Part shown: positions 61,920-64,000 of the stretch, piece by piece | Numbering within the stretch: position 1 is the first letter of the stretch | Layout of the letters: every line of letters starts with the position of its first letter | Source: Mesorhabditis belari | Taxonomy: Eukaryota > Nematoda > Chromadorea > Rhabditida > Rhabditidae | DNA: 64,000 nucleotides | Assembly (NCBI GenBank): GCA_958450365.1 | Contig: CAUEEP010000887.1 | Location: forward strand, 434,001 to 498,000 | Direction: 5' to 3' | Made by a program: the position numbers and the translations under genes | Notes under the pieces: generated by a model | The model's input: only the letters and a program-made list of their open reading frames with translations | Told to the model about the DNA's origin: nothing | Database searches by the model: none

Positions 61920-62230
61920 TGATACTAGACTAGCTTTAGGCTCATTCTTTTAGCAACTTTGCTAAATAGACTAATGATATCATTGCGTCCAACCATCAAG
62001 TATTTGGTATCATTCTTCCGGCCCCGTGTTTCTTTCTTCTTAGGAGTCACTTTGGTCTTGAGATACGTGCGAATACACCTCTCAGAACGTCCGATGCGAC
62101 GAGCAATATCCCTGTTTGAGTGACCAAGCGTGTGGAGCACATCGATACGCGTTTTTTTTCACCACATCCAGTTGTTTTCCAAGTGGCATATCTGAAAATG
62201 AAAAAACATTTATAAACATAACTAATAAGG
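61920..62230 (-). pseudogene. Tc1/Tc3-type transposase N-terminal relic
   Basis: The minus-strand frame reads LHTLGHSNRDIARRIGRSERCIRTYLKTKVTPKKK, a helix-turn-helix typical of Tc1/mariner transposases, then RGRKNDTKYLM. The catalytic DDE part is missing. Its 3' part (about 61984-62012) contains the CGTCCAACCATCAAGTATTT word shared with the MITEs at 59.5 and 62.8 kb. Confidence 0.75.
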
Positions 62231-62300
62231 GGGGTGGGACAAATGCGACCTTTTTTTTGCGCACCTGGACATTTGCGCACCTTTTTTTTGCTGGAAAAGG
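62228..62300. mobile_element. Left-end fragment of the GTGGGACAAATGCG MITE family
   Basis: GGGGGGTGGGACAAATGCGA followed by TGCGCACCTGGACATTTGCG matches the 47.9 kb copy; the right end is missing. AT-rich, unrecognised DNA follows to 62741. Confidence 0.75.
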
Positions 62301-62741
62301 CCTTAGGCAAGGCCGTAGAGCTTCGAGAATATTTCGAAAATATTTCCATATAAGGGAATCGTATGCGTAGATTCCGAATTTCGACAAATCAGACCTCGCT
62401 GACACGTCAAATTTGGGCTAAAAGGCAAAAACTACGCAACTTAACGCTTTTCCGCAGTTTTTGCAAATAAGCAAAAAAAATGAGAAAAAACTAACAATTA
62501 TCGATAGAATAAATCATCAAATTTAAGTTGCGTCTATAATTTTTTGACAGCTGATAAAACGTTTTTTTGTACGATAAAGTACTTTGGATGAGTGAAATGA
62601 CTTGAAATTTTGCATGGGTTGTTTTTTACATTAAAAAAACTAAAAAAATACTTTTCACTGGACTAGCTCTTATGTCCGGCTCTAAACTAGCAAAAAAACA
62701 TGGTGCGTCTATAATTTTTTGACAGATTGTGGCACAAAGTA

Positions 62742-63106
62742 TATGTGTCGTAGACGATTATGAATTAGTGGGTCTAGGAGCGTCCAACCATCAAGTATTT
62801 GGTATCATTCAACGCAGAATCATTGATAATTATGTTAAATTTTTTAAATTAGCAAGATTTGATAAAAAGAAAAAAAATTATGGGGCTTCAAAGTTTTCTC
62901 TTGAACTTTGCTCTAATAACTCCCGCCGATTTTGAATGAAACGTTGTAGAGCCGGCAATTTTTAACCTAAACTTACAAATTTGGTACCAATCGACGCAGA
63001 ATTTAATTCGCTACAAGATGATATAATATTGTCCTCATACATTAAAGGGTTGCTCTACTAGAAAGATTTGCCAAAAAATTTCATTCATAATCGGCTACGA
63101 CATATG
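62742..63106. mobile_element. MITE with TATGTCGTAGCC-type ends, shortened copy
   Basis: Nearly identical to the 59.5 kb copy at both ends and in the right part (AATTCGCTACAAGATGATAT), but it lacks the returning arm of the left hairpin. A CAAAGTATATG...CATATGTA context suggests a TA-type target. Confidence 0.85.
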
Positions 63107-63108
63107 TA

Positions 63109-64000
63109 TTAGATATTGTTTGCATTATTATATAAGTTATGAATGTGTGCTATCCACAATCGTCGATCGATCGTCGTTTTCTTGATTTCTTTTTTCGCTT
63201 TCCGAAGTGCTTGAAGCGATTGATTTTTTTTTGATCTGTTTTCGCACTCAGGTGTTCCTATTTGCGCAGATCCCAACCTGCTTCCACATTCCATTTCTCT
63301 ATCCCTTGCTATTGTCATCCAGTGTTTCCTAGCTTGATTGTTCCTGGTTCGAAGTCTTCGACTTGCTGGTGCTGGTGGTGGTTGCACTCTAGCCATCCTT
63401 TCTCTGACGGTCTCTGCCACTCTTGTGCTCCATCTCATTGCTGGTCTTCCGATGGGCCTCTTCTGGTCTCGTGGTAGCCACTCTGTGATCCGTATCGTCC
63501 ATCTGTCGTCTGTTCTTCTGGCTACGTGGCCGGCCCATCTGAGTCTTTTTCTCTCAATCACTTCCACTGGATCTCTGAGTCTCGAGAGCTGGCGCATATC
63601 CGTACTTAGATCTTGGTCGAGCTGAGTCTTCCTATTGTACCCGAGGAGGTTCCTTTCAAGGGCTCGATGCGTCGTTCTCAGGGCTCATTCAGCGGTCTGT
63701 GTCGTGACCCAGGTCTCTGTCCCGTAGCAGAGTGCCGGGAGGACAGGAAGCGATTGATTGATGTCGTCAAAGAAGAATTTTCCTATTTGCTTCCTATTTG
63801 GTTCTTTATAGTTCCTATTTGGTATCCGAGGTATACAAATGTATTCGATACGCCAAAAAAAACTTGTGGAAGCTCTGTGATGGCATACTCTCGTTGATGA
63901 AGTGGAATGAATCTGCATTGCTGCATTGCTTCTAGCCCTTGAATGCTTGCAATCCAAGGGTTCTTCCCTTGGATTGAAAGCAGCATCACCATTGAAAGAT
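63109..64000 (-). pseudogene. 3' end of a non-LTR retrotransposon (RTE/CR1-like), truncated by the window
   Basis: Minus-strand translation gives, over two or three frames: YLGYQIG, PALCYGTETW, TTHRALERNLLGYNRKT, ERKRLRWAGHVARRTDDRW, PIGRPAMRWSTRV and an ARDREMECGSRLGS-type tail. These are the ordered C-terminal motifs after the reverse transcriptase of RTE-like elements (YLG; LPAL-YG-E-W; RWAGHVAR; RP-RPPMRW). At least one frame break lies between 63600 and 63800, so this copy is not intact. Its 3' end abuts the MITE at 63106. Confidence 0.8.

Overview
The window looks like chromosomal DNA of a rhabditid-type nematode. The evidence is many short exons, T-rich TTTCAG/TTTTAG 3' splice sites that often sit just 5' of a start codon (as in spliced-leader acceptors), and single-copy animal genes with nematode-style structure. 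I cannot name the species. The DNA is extraordinarily rich in private minisatellites, MITEs and fold-back elements, most of them inside introns.

Layout. (1) About 1.9-30.9 kb, plus strand: a neprilysin-like M13 metallopeptidase. Its body (19243-30883) can be spliced with every reading-frame phase consistent. Two exons at 1906-3089 appear to supply the cytoplasmic tail, which would leave a ~16 kb intron holding a pogo/Tigger-like transposon, a 2.3 kb near-perfect palindrome, tRNA-like repeats and about 20 satellites. (2) 33.2-36.5 kb, minus strand: an ATF4/ATF5-type bZIP factor with upstream ORFs arranged as in vertebrate ATF4, a TGATGCAAT site beside its TATA box, and a full CRE palindrome between it and the next gene. 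(3) 36.8-40.1 kb, plus: DNPH1/Rcl nucleotide hydrolase. (4) 42.5-45.6 kb, minus: a single-PDZ, tail-anchored protein like synaptojanin-2-binding protein (OMP25). (5) 46.1-53.3 kb, plus: PRMT1 arginine methyltransferase. (6) 54.7-60.2 kb, plus: UVSSA transcription-coupled repair factor. (7) 60.5-61.9 kb, plus: an unrecognised Cys-rich, probably zinc-binding 190-aa protein, about 0.3 kb behind UVSSA and possibly in an operon with it. (8) 61.9-64 kb: a Tc1/Tc3-type transposase relic, MITEs, and the 3' end of a non-LTR retrotransposon running off the window.

Gene relations. NEP and ATF4 converge. ATF4 and DNPH1 diverge from a shared ~0.4 kb promoter region. DNPH1 and the PDZ gene converge. The PDZ gene and PRMT1 diverge across ~0.46 kb. 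PRMT1, UVSSA and the Cys-rich gene run in tandem. The strongest unusual theme is intron growth by tandem duplication across splice junctions. In the NEP gene a 145-bp unit repeats the 3' splice site plus the first exon bases. In the ATF4 gene a ~147-bp unit carries decayed copies of the 5' splice site. Other intronic satellites are built from donor-like GGTAAG or acceptor-like TTTCAG words. A second theme is a dispersed family of tRNA-like sequences bracketed by a shared, often inverted, ~90-bp module, which may be an undescribed SINE or fold-back family.
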